A DNA stretch of 8,165 nt from SURF-13 sp041695325. GTDB lineage: Bacteria; Pseudomonadota; Gammaproteobacteria; SURF-13. A program made the position numbers and the translations under genes. Below, one piece after another: positions 1-6,092 of this stretch. Under the pieces are notes generated by a model, which was not told the DNA's origin, did not search any database, and saw only the letters and a program-made list of their open reading frames with translations. The stretch spans positions 1 to 8,165 of the forward strand of contig JBGFRC010000041.1 of assembly GCA_041695325.1 (NCBI GenBank), given 5' to 3'. The stretch's first letter is position 1. Every line of letters begins with the position of its first letter.

Positions 1-52
1 CTTGCCCTGGCCTTGCAAGCGAAGCAGGATGCGAGAGCGCCGCAAGCACCGC

Positions 53-87
53 CATTTTTCAAGCACGCTTTATGTGCTTGAAAAATG
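53..87. repeat. Perfect 14-bp inverted repeat downstream of leuA
   Basis: Arms 53-66 and 74-87 are exact reverse complements (right arm GTGCTTGAAAAATG) around a 7-base loop. In either direction the stem is not followed by a T-run, because its A/T tract lies inside the arm. It therefore does not look like a simple intrinsic terminator. It lies two bases beyond the hairpin at 90-119, whose T-rich tail it shares. It could stabilise the leuA mRNA 3' end, serve a converging gene to the left of the window, or be a copy of a dispersed intergenic repeat; the window alone does not decide. Confidence 0.6.
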
Positions 88-119
88 AAGCAAAGCGAAA
101 ATGACACTGTTCGCTTTGC
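81..119 (-). terminator. Probable intrinsic terminator of leuA
   Basis: Read on the minus strand, 11 bases after the leuA stop codon, a perfect 10-bp stem (GCAAAGCGAA paired with TTCGCTTTGC, 110-119 and 90-99, 10-base loop) is followed at once by TTCATTTTT (89-81). A stem plus T-rich tail in the right orientation and distance fits a Rho-independent terminator. The stem is only half G/C and the tail is interrupted by C and A, so efficiency may be moderate. Confidence 0.6.
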
Positions 120-130
120 GAAACAACCTG

Positions 131-1678
131 CTAGATCGGCTGCCCCGCCTGCGGATGCGCGCGCATCAGCGGCAGCAGGATTTTATTCAGCGCGTTGATA
201 TAGGCCTTGGCGGAGGCGATCACGATATCGGTGTCCGCGCCCTGCCCGTTCACCACGCGCCCGCCCTTTTCCAGGCGCACCGTCACCTCGCCCTGCGAAT
301 CGGTGCCGGAGGTAATGTTGTTCACCGAGTACAACAGCAACTGGGCGCCGCTGTTGATCAGGCTCTCGATGGCCTTGAAGGAGGCATCCACCGGGCCGCC
401 GCCGCTGGCGCCGGCGCGCTGCTCCGCGCCGTCCACCCACAACGTCACTTCGGCCTGCGGCGTCTCGCCGGTCTCGGAACACACCCTGAGATACACCAGC
501 TTGATGCGCTCGTTCTCCGCCGCCAGATTGGTTTCCGTCACCAGCGCCTGTAAGTCCTCGTCGTAGATTTCATGCTTCTTGTCGGCGAGCTCCTTGAAAC
601 GCTGGAAGGCGTCGTTCAACTCTTCCTCCGAGTCAAACACCACGCCCAGCTCCTGTAGCCGGGTACGGAAGGCGTTGCGCCCGGAATGCTTGCCGAGCAC
701 CATGCGGTTGGTACTCCAGCCCACGTCCTCGGCGCGCATGATTTCGTAGGTCGTGCGATGCTTGAGCACGCCATCCTGATGGATGCCGGATTCGTGCGCG
801 AAGGCGTTTGCTCCTACGATGGCCTTGTTAGGCTGTACCGCGAAGCCGGTGATGCCGGACACCAGGCGTGAACAGGGCACGATTTGCGTGGTGTCTATGC
901 CGATGTCGCAGGTGAATAAATCACGCCGGGTGCGCACCGCCATGACGATCTCCTCCAGCGCCGCGTTGCCCGCGCGCTCGCCCAGGCCGTTGATGGTGCA
1001 CTCCACCTGACGCGCGCCGTTCAACACCGCGGACAGCGAGTTGGCCACCGCGAGGCCGAGATCATTGTGGCAGTGCACGGAAAAAATCGCCTTATCTGAA
1101 TTGGGCACGCGCTCGCGCAAGGTCTTGATGAGCTCGCCGAACTGATGCGGAAGGTTGTAGCCCACCGTGTCCGGGATGTTCACCGTGCGTGCGCCGGCGG
1201 CAATCACCGCCTCCAGCACCTTGCACAAAAAGTCTATCTCGGAACGCCCGGCGTCCTCCGGGGAAAACTCCACGTCATCGGTGTGCCGGCGCGCGCGTTT
1301 CACCGCGCTCACCGCGTGCTCGATGACCTGCTCCGGCGTCATCTTGAGCTTCATCCGCATGTGCACCGGCGAGGTGGCGATGAAGGTGTGGATGCGCGCG
1401 CGCTTGGCGCCCTTGACCGCCTCCGCGGCGGCGTCTATGTCCTTGGGCAAGGCGCGCGCCAGGGCGCACACCGTGCCGTCCTTGACCGCGTTGGCCACCG
1501 CTTGCACCGCTTCGAAGTCGCCGGGACTCGCCACCGGAAAACCGGCCTCGATCACGTCCACGCGCATGCGCTCCAGGGCCTTGGCGATGCGCACCTTTTC
1601 CTCGCGCGTCATGGACGCGCCCGGGCTCTGCTCGCCGTCGCGCAAGGTGGTGTCAAAAATGATTAATTCGTCGTTCAT
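131..1678 (-). CDS. leuA: 2-isopropylmalate synthase
   Basis: Condenses acetyl-CoA with 2-ketoisovalerate to give 2-isopropylmalate, the first committed step of leucine synthesis, in the cytoplasm. At 515 residues it has the usual length of the bacterial LeuA type 1 group. The HMGL-like TIM barrel opens with FDTTLRDGEQSPG (8-20), with R13 and D14 in the active site. The metal ligands are visible in HCHND (202-206) and at N238 in NGLGERAGN, and HESGIHQDG (295-303) is the signature next to the barrel. The part after about residue 390 is the LeuA regulatory domain that binds leucine in this family, so feedback inhibition is expected. The ATG start has GGAA 8 bases upstream. It is the last gene of the ilvB-ilvH-ilvC-pssA-leuA block but is separated by 263 bases holding its own promoter and a leucine-rich leader peptide, which points to separate leucine-responsive control. 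Confidence 0.97.
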   Translation of the reverse strand: MNDELIIFDTTLRDGEQSPGASMTREEKVRIAKALERMRVDVIEAGFPVASPGDFEAVQAVANAVKDGTVCALARALPKDIDAAAEAVKGAKRARIHTFIATSPVHMRMKLKMTPEQVIEHAVSAVKRARRHTDDVEFSPEDAGRSEIDFLCKVLEAVIAAGARTVNIPDTVGYNLPHQFGELIKTLRERVPNSDKAIFSVHCHNDLGLAVANSLSAVLNGARQVECTINGLGERAGNAALEEIVMAVRTRRDLFTCDIGIDTTQIVPCSRLVSGITGFAVQPNKAIVGANAFAHESGIHQDGVLKHRTTYEIMRAEDVGWSTNRMVLGKHSGRNAFRTRLQELGVVFDSEEELNDAFQRFKELADKKHEIYDEDLQALVTETNLAAENERIKLVYLRVCSETGETPQAEVTLWVDGAEQRAGASGGGPVDASFKAIESLINSGAQLLLYSVNNITSGTDSQGEVTVRLEKGGRVVNGQGADTDIVIASAKAYINALNKILLPLMRAHPQAGQPI

Positions 1679-1701
1679 GTCCTGAATTCCATGCTACACA
1701 C

Positions 1702-1721
1702 GCACACCGTCGCCGGTATGC
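1702..1721 (-). promoter_or_regulatory. Hairpin just upstream of the leuA ribosome binding site
   Basis: On the minus strand GCATACC (1721-1715) can pair with GGTGTGC (1708-1702) over a 6-base loop, seven pairs including one G-U. It ends 11 bases before the leuA GGAA. It is followed by GTGTGTAG, not a T-run, so it is not a convincing terminator. It could influence translation or stability of the leuA mRNA. The call rests on base pairing only. Confidence 0.3.
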
Positions 1722-1756
1722 CAGGTTGAATTTACGGGATGGTCGCGTATTTATGC

Positions 1757-1800
1757 GCCCCTCGCCAGGGGCTTAAAGTGTGATCTGCCCGTCAGGGCAG
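1757..1800 (-). promoter_or_regulatory. Two GC-rich hairpins at the end of the leuA leader ORF (candidate attenuator)
   Basis: The first hairpin pairs CTGCCC (1800-1795) with GGGCAG (1790-1785) over a 4-base loop. Its 5' arm encodes the last Leu-Pro codons of the leader peptide, and the peptide's TGA stop lies in the loop. The second pairs GCCCCT (1772-1767) with AGGGGC (1762-1757) over a 4-base loop. A ribosome that finishes the leader would cover the first hairpin, and one stalled on upstream leucine codons would leave it free to fold. GGGC of the first 3' arm can alternatively pair with GCCC of the second, giving a weak competing structure. The second stem is followed by GCATAAATACGCG rather than a T-run, so the termination step is unproven. 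Confidence 0.5.
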
Positions 1801-1893
1801 CAGCCGCAGGGAATTAAGCAGGAGAAAGGCGCGCAGGCCGGCCTGCTCGGGAAGATCCGGCTTGACGTGTAAGGGTTGGCTTGCGCTTTTCAT
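1792..1893 (-). CDS. leuL: Leucine-rich leader peptide of leuA (LeuL-like)
   Basis: This is a 33-codon ORF with ATG start and TGA stop, lying between pssA and leuA on the leuA strand. Its last 14 residues contain seven leucines, and the core FLLLNSLRLLP closely resembles the LLLLNASSLR segment of the E. coli LeuL leader as I recall it. Leader peptides of this kind sense charged tRNA-Leu: slow translation of the leucine codons changes folding of the downstream RNA and lets transcription of the leucine genes continue. The stop codon sits in the loop of a GC-rich hairpin (1785-1800), the placement expected for an attenuator. The -10 element of a good promoter ends 9 bases before the ATG, so the transcript would begin about 2-6 bases before the start codon and have no Shine-Dalgarno. 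A 14-bp perfect palindrome (1833-1846) lies within the ORF just before the leucine run. No in-frame alternative start exists upstream within the transcript. The protein itself probably has no function beyond being translated. Confidence 0.8.
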   Translation of the reverse strand: MKSASQPLHVKPDLPEQAGLRAFLLLNSLRLLP

Positions 1894-1902
1894 GTTGATA
1901 GC

Positions 1903-1931
1903 ACTATAAGGCTTGCGCGGACGGTTTTCAA
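1903..1931 (-). promoter_or_regulatory. Sigma70-type promoter for the leuA leader and leuA
   Basis: Minus-strand TTGAAA (1931-1926) and TATAGT (1908-1903) are separated by exactly 17 bases, matching five of six bases in each consensus hexamer. It starts 10 bases after the pssA stop codon. Predicted initiation lies around 1895-1899, just before the leader peptide ATG at 1893. This promoter would separate leuA expression from the upstream ilv-pssA block. Confidence 0.75.
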
Positions 1932-1941
1932 GTATTGCCGG

Positions 1942-2745
1942 TTATTTACGCGCATCGCGCAGCCGCTCCTGTTCCTTGCGTTTCGCCCGTTGCCCCTTGT
2001 ACAGCGCGTACACCGTCATACCAGGCCCGGACAGGGCATAGAGAAAAAACACCCCGAACAGCACCTGCGGCGGGGCGATGGCGATGAGCACGAAGATCAG
2101 CATCACGGCCAGCACGGTGACGAAGCGCACTTCACCCTTGAGGTTCAGGTCCTTGAAGCTGTAGTAGCGGATGTTGCTGACCATGAGGGCGCTCACCGTC
2201 AATGTGATGATGAAGGCGGGGAACTTGGTATGCGAGGCCGTCAGGCTGAAATCGTGTCCCAGCCACACCATGCCGGCGATGAGCGCCGCAGCGGCGGGGC
2301 TGGCGAGCCCCTTGAAATAGCGCTTGTCGGCGCCGCCCTGCTGGACGTTGAAGCGCGCCAGGCGCAGCGCCGCGCAGGCCGCGTACACGAACGCCGCGAG
2401 CCAGCCGAACTTGTCCAGCTGCGACAAGCTCCAGCTGTAGATCACCAGTGCGGGCGCCAGTCCGAATGACACCATGTCGGACAGGCTGTCATATTCCTTC
2501 CCGAAATCGCTCTGTGTATGGGTGAGACGCGCGATGCGCCCATCTAGGCCGTCCATCAGCATGGCGACAAAAATGGCGACGGCCGCCGCTTCGAAACGGC
2601 CCTGCATCCCCGCCACGATGGCGTAAAACCCGGCAAACAGCCCCGCCGTGGTAAACAGGTTGGGCAGCAAATAAATGCTGCGCCGGCGTTTGGGTGAATG
2701 CGCACCCTGCTCCGGCGGGGATGGATCGTCGGGTAGATTTATCAA
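1942..2745 (-). CDS. pssA: CDP-diacylglycerol--serine O-phosphatidyltransferase
   Basis: Makes phosphatidylserine from CDP-diacylglycerol and L-serine, the precursor of phosphatidylethanolamine, in the inner membrane. The CDP-alcohol phosphotransferase signature is complete: D65-x2-D68-G69-x2-A72-R73-x8-G82-x3-D86-x3-D90, which binds metal and the CDP group. The protein (267 residues) has a charged N-terminus (KRRR 19-22), then IYLLPNLFTTAGLFAGFYAI and several further hydrophobic segments, and a basic C-terminal tail. This fits the membrane-integral type II PssA, not the peripheral E. coli enzyme. The start is a TTG 17 bases after the ilvC stop. No good Shine-Dalgarno or ATG/GTG alternative is present before the conserved region, so translation may be coupled to ilvC and the exact start is uncertain. 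Location between ilvC and leuA is a recurrent arrangement in beta- and some gammaproteobacteria. Confidence 0.93.
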   Translation of the reverse strand: MINLPDDPSPPEQGAHSPKRRRSIYLLPNLFTTAGLFAGFYAIVAGMQGRFEAAAVAIFVAMLMDGLDGRIARLTHTQSDFGKEYDSLSDMVSFGLAPALVIYSWSLSQLDKFGWLAAFVYAACAALRLARFNVQQGGADKRYFKGLASPAAAALIAGMVWLGHDFSLTASHTKFPAFIITLTVSALMVSNIRYYSFKDLNLKGEVRFVTVLAVMLIFVLIAIAPPQVLFGVFFLYALSGPGMTVYALYKGQRAKRKEQERLRDARK

Positions 2746-2762
2746 TGGAGCGTAATGCCCGC

Positions 2763-3779
2763 TCAGTTTTTGGTTTTGTCCACCAGGCGATTGGCCTTGA
2801 TCCAGGGCATCATACTGCGCAGCTTCTCGCCCACCACTTCAATCGGATGCTCGCGCGTGAGACGGCGGTTGGCCTTCATCAGCGGCGCGCCGGCCTGGTT
2901 TTCCAATATGAACTCGCGCGCAAATTCGCCTCTCTGGATTTCACCCAGGATTTTCTTCATCTCGCGCCTGGTTTCCTCGGTGATGATGCGCGGCCCGCGC
3001 GTCATGTCGCCGTACTCCGCGGTGTTGGAGATGGAATAGCGCATGTTGGCGATGCCGCCCTCGTACATCAGGTCCACGATCAGCTTCAGTTCATGCAGGC
3101 ATTCAAAATAGGCCATCTCAGGCGCGTAACCAGCCTCGACCAAGGTCTCAAACCCGACCTGCACCAGCGCGGTGGCGCCGCCGCACAGCACCACCTGTTC
3201 ACCGAACAGATCGGTCTCGGTCTCTTCGCGGAAATTGGTCTCGATGATGCCGGCACGCCCTGCGCCGATGGCGCTGGCGTAGGACAGCGCCAGTTCCCTG
3301 GCCTTGCCGGAGGCATTGTGATGGACGGCGATCAGGCTAGGCACGCCGCCGCCTTGCTTGTAGGTGGAACGCACCAGATGACCGGGGCCCTTGGGCGCGA
3401 TCATGATGACGTCCAGATCGGCGCGCGGCTCGATCTGGCCGAAGTGGATATTAAAGCCATGCGCGAAGGCAAGCGCCGCGCCCTGCTTGATGTTGGGTTC
3501 TACAACCTCGCGATACAGCCTGGCCTGATGCTGATCCGGCGCGAGTATCATCACCACGTCCGCGCCCTTGACCGCATCCGCCACGTCCTTTACCGCGATC
3601 GTGGCGGCCTTGGCCTTGGCCTCGGAGGCCGAGCCGGGACGCAGCCCCACTACCACCTTGACGCCGGAGTCCTGCAAATTATTGGCGTGCGCATGACCTT
3701 GGGAGCCGTAGCCGATGATGGCGACCTTCTTTTTCTTGATGATCGCAAGGTCAGCGTCTTTATCGTAGTAAATTTTCAT
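2763..3779 (-). CDS. ilvC: Ketol-acid reductoisomerase (class I, NADP+)
   Basis: Converts acetolactate or acetohydroxybutyrate to the dihydroxy acids by Mg-dependent alkyl shift and NADPH reduction, the second common step of valine, leucine and isoleucine synthesis. Its 338 residues match the short class I enzyme. The Rossmann motif GYGSQG is at 23-28, and the cofactor loop LRPGS at 46-50 carries R47 and S50, typical of NADPH use. H107 is the conserved active-site histidine, and PKGPGH is at 129-134. The metal ligands fall at the canonical positions D190, E194, E226 and E230 (in DLFGE and ECLHE). The ATG is preceded by AGGAAAT at suitable spacing. The 39-base gap from ilvH is strikingly AT-rich. 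Part of the ilvB-ilvH-ilvC-pssA transcription unit. Confidence 0.98.
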   Translation of the reverse strand: MKIYYDKDADLAIIKKKKVAIIGYGSQGHAHANNLQDSGVKVVVGLRPGSASEAKAKAATIAVKDVADAVKGADVVMILAPDQHQARLYREVVEPNIKQGAALAFAHGFNIHFGQIEPRADLDVIMIAPKGPGHLVRSTYKQGGGVPSLIAVHHNASGKARELALSYASAIGAGRAGIIETNFREETETDLFGEQVVLCGGATALVQVGFETLVEAGYAPEMAYFECLHELKLIVDLMYEGGIANMRYSISNTAEYGDMTRGPRIITEETRREMKKILGEIQRGEFAREFILENQAGAPLMKANRRLTREHPIEVVGEKLRSMMPWIKANRLVDKTKN

Positions 3780-3818
3780 ATATTTCCTATATTTACATAA
3801 TAAAGTTAAAGTTATTTT

Positions 3819-4313
3819 CTATCCTGCCTTAAGGCTCTTTTCGCCGCGTGCAATGCCCGATACGCCGGAGCGCACCACCTCCATGATAGTCTTTTTATCC
3901 AGCGCCTGGATGAAGCCATCCAGCTTTTCGCCGGTGCCGGTCAGCTCGATCGTATAACTGGTGTCAGTAACGTCTATGATGTGGCCGCGGAAGATGTCGG
4001 CCAGGCGCTTCAGCTCGTCGCGCCCGCCGTCCACGGCGCGCACCTTGATGAGCATCATTTCACGCTCGATGTGCGGACCTTCGGTGAGATCCAGCAGTTT
4101 CACCACGTCTACCAGCTTGTTCAACTGCTTGGTGATCTGCTCGATGATCTCATCGGTGCCGCTGGTCACCAACGTCATGCGCGACAGGGACGGGTCTTCG
4201 GTCGGCGCCACGGTAAGCGACTCGATATTATAACCGCGCGCCGAGAACAGCCCCGCCACGCGCGACAGCGCGCCCGACTCGTTTTCCATCAGAATGGAGA
4301 TGATGTGGCGCAT
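3819..4313 (-). CDS. ilvH: Acetolactate synthase small (regulatory) subunit
   Basis: Regulatory subunit of acetohydroxyacid synthase. It activates the IlvB catalytic subunit and in this family confers valine feedback inhibition. The N-terminal ACT domain begins RHIISILMENESGALSRV (2-19) and continues GLFSARGYNIESLTV (21-35). A second ferredoxin-like domain with EREMMLIKV near residue 83 follows. The length of 164 residues fits the long IlvH type and not the short E. coli IlvN. Its ATG overlaps the ilvB stop in TAATG, a one-base overlap that points to translational coupling and equal synthesis of the two subunits. The symbol ilvN is used for the same gene in some genomes. Confidence 0.96.
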   Translation of the reverse strand: MRHIISILMENESGALSRVAGLFSARGYNIESLTVAPTEDPSLSRMTLVTSGTDEIIEQITKQLNKLVDVVKLLDLTEGPHIEREMMLIKVRAVDGGRDELKRLADIFRGHIIDVTDTSYTIELTGTGEKLDGFIQALDKKTIMEVVRSGVSGIARGEKSLKAG

Positions 4314-6025
4314 TATGCAAGTTCGCGTTCGGGAGACAAGTGCATCTCGTGATGGCCCTTGCCCGCCTCGATCATGGGATAGACGTTTTCCGTCTGGTCG
4401 GTGATGAAGTCCATGAACACCAACCGGTCCTTCAGCTGCAAGGCCTCCTTGATCGCGGGCTGCACGTCGCCGGGTTTTTCAATACGCATGCCGACGTGAC
4501 CGAAGCTCTCCGCGAGCTTCACAAAATCGGGCAACGCCTCCATGTAGGAGTGCGAGTAACGGCCCTTGTAGAAGAATTCCTGCCATTGGCGCACCATGCC
4601 CATGTAGCGGTTGTTGAGGTTGACGATCTTGATCGGCAGGCCGTACTGCTTGCAGGTGGACAGTTCCTGGATGCACATGATGATGCTGGCCTCGCCCGTG
4701 ACGCAGGCCACCGTCGTCTTGGGATGCGCAAGCTGCACCCCCATCGCGGCGGGCAATCCGAAGCCCATGGTGCCGAGTCCGCCGGAGTTGATCCAGCGCC
4801 GCGGCTTGTCAAACTTGTAAAACTGCGCGGCCCACATCTGGTGCTGGCCCACGTCCGAGGTGACAAAGGCCTCGCCCTTGGTCTGCTCGTAGAGCTGCTC
4901 GATCACGTATTGCGGCTTGATGAGCTTGCTGTTGCGGTCGTAACGCAGGCAGTTCTTGGCGCGCCATTCGTTTATCTGCTTCCACCAGTCGGCGTAAGCC
5001 TCCTTGCCGGGCTTCTGCTTGCTCTCCTTGATGAGGCGGATGAGTTCCCTCAGCACCGGCCCCACCGCGCCCACGATGGGCACGTCCACGCGCACGCTCT
5101 TGGAGATCGAGGAAGGATCAATGTCTATATGTATCTTCTTCGAGCCGGGGGAGAACAGCTCCACCTTCCCCACCACGCGATCGTCGAAGCGCGCGCCGAT
5201 GGCGATCAGCGCGTCGCACTCGTGCATCGCCATATTGGCTTCATAGGTGCCGTGCATGCCCAGCATGCCGACGAATTGTGGATCGGTGGCCGGATAGGCG
5301 CCGAGGCCCATCAAGGTATTGGTGACAGGCGCGCCGAGCAGACGCGCGAATTCGGTCAGTTCCTTCGACGCCTCGCCCAGTATCACGCCGCCGCCTGAGT
5401 ATATCATGGGGCGCCTGGCGCAGAGCAGAAGGTCCACCGCCTTCTTGATTTGGCCGGGGTGGCCTTCGGTCACGGGCTTATAGGAACGGATACCGACCTT
5501 TTTCGGGTAGCTGTACTCCGTCTTCTGGGCAGTGACGTCCTTTGGCACGTCCACCACCACAGGCCCGGGGCGGCCCGTGGTGGCGATAAAAAACGCCTTC
5601 TTGATGATCATGGCGAGGTCCTTGACGTCCTTCACCAGAAAGTTGTGCTTCACGCACGGGCGCGTGATGCCCACCGAGTCCACCTCCTGGAAGGCGTCGC
5701 TGCCGATGGCGTGCGTCGGCACCTGGCCGGTGATGACCACCAGCGGGATGGAATCCATATACGCCGTGGCGATGCCGGTGACCGCGTTGGTCGCGCCCGG
5801 CCCGGAGGTCACCAGCACCACGCCGGGCCTGCCGGTGGAGCGCGCGTAACCGTCCGCCGCGTGCGCCGCGCCCTGTTCGTGGCGCACCAGGATGTGCTGC
5901 ACGTCCTCCTGCTTGTACAATGCATCATAGATATGCAGCACCGCGCCGCCGGGATAGCCGAAGACGTACTGGACGCCCTCGTCCTTCAGCGCGCGCACCA
6001 GGATTTCAGCACCGGTTAATTCCAC
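4313..6025 (-). CDS. ilvB: Acetolactate synthase (acetohydroxyacid synthase) large catalytic subunit
   Basis: TPP- and FAD-dependent enzyme that condenses pyruvate with pyruvate or 2-ketobutyrate, the first common step of branched-chain amino acid synthesis. From the chosen start it has 570 residues. ELTGAEILVRALKDEGV opens the N-terminal TPP-binding domain. The catalytic glutamate is E50 in RHEQGAAHAADGYAR, followed by VTSGPGATN. A central FAD-binding domain contains GMLGMHGTYEANMAMHECD. The C-terminal TPP/metal motif is GEAS (444-447) to NLNN (469-472). The usual Gln after SI is isoleucine here (I449). I chose GTG at 6025 because GGAG lies 8 bases upstream and it gives the family's standard beginning. 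A GTG six bases earlier (6031) is possible. The open frame runs back to an ATG at 6124, but that 33-codon extension does not resemble the family and covers the promoter region. It is the first gene of the ilv block. Confidence 0.96.
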   Translation of the reverse strand: MELTGAEILVRALKDEGVQYVFGYPGGAVLHIYDALYKQEDVQHILVRHEQGAAHAADGYARSTGRPGVVLVTSGPGATNAVTGIATAYMDSIPLVVITGQVPTHAIGSDAFQEVDSVGITRPCVKHNFLVKDVKDLAMIIKKAFFIATTGRPGPVVVDVPKDVTAQKTEYSYPKKVGIRSYKPVTEGHPGQIKKAVDLLLCARRPMIYSGGGVILGEASKELTEFARLLGAPVTNTLMGLGAYPATDPQFVGMLGMHGTYEANMAMHECDALIAIGARFDDRVVGKVELFSPGSKKIHIDIDPSSISKSVRVDVPIVGAVGPVLRELIRLIKESKQKPGKEAYADWWKQINEWRAKNCLRYDRNSKLIKPQYVIEQLYEQTKGEAFVTSDVGQHQMWAAQFYKFDKPRRWINSGGLGTMGFGLPAAMGVQLAHPKTTVACVTGEASIIMCIQELSTCKQYGLPIKIVNLNNRYMGMVRQWQEFFYKGRYSHSYMEALPDFVKLAESFGHVGMRIEKPGDVQPAIKEALQLKDRLVFMDFITDQTENVYPMIEAGKGHHEMHLSPERELA

Positions 6026-6063
6026 ACTCACCGCTCCATTCGTTCTAAGAGGAAAAATTAGTA

Positions 6064-6092
6064 AGCATAAACGATACGCGCGGGAACTGCAA
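6064..6092 (-). promoter_or_regulatory. Candidate promoter of the ilvB-ilvH-ilvC-pssA unit
   Basis: On the minus strand TTGCAG (6092-6087) and TATGCT (6069-6064) are 17 bases apart. The -10 matches four of six consensus bases and the -35 only three, so it is modest and may need an activator. Initiation near 6058 would give a leader of about 33 bases. That is too short for an attenuator, and I see no branched-chain-rich leader peptide here, in contrast to leuA. Confidence 0.45.

Noticed and set aside
1..55. Possible start of a minus-strand gene (ATG at 55-53) open to the left edge
   Set aside because: Only 18 codons are visible, without a ribosome binding site and with the ATG inside a perfect hairpin arm; too little to call a gene.
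1145..1685. Two overlapping plus-strand frames opposite the 5' part of leuA
   Set aside because: Antisense to the conserved LeuA catalytic barrel; no independent evidence of coding.
1876..2469. Plus-strand open frame (197 codons) over the leuA leader and pssA
   Set aside because: Overlaps pssA and the leuA promoter/leader, is extremely His/Glu/Arg-rich and matches no family I recognise.
2694..3800. Long plus-strand open frame (368 codons) opposite ilvC
   Set aside because: It lies antisense to a full-length, motif-complete ilvC. The composition (His/Arg/Asp-rich, no recognisable family) is typical of the mirror frame of a GC-rich gene.
4340..5398. Plus-strand open frame (352 codons) opposite ilvB
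   Set aside because: Antisense shadow of ilvB with no domain similarity and no ribosome binding site; caused by codon bias.
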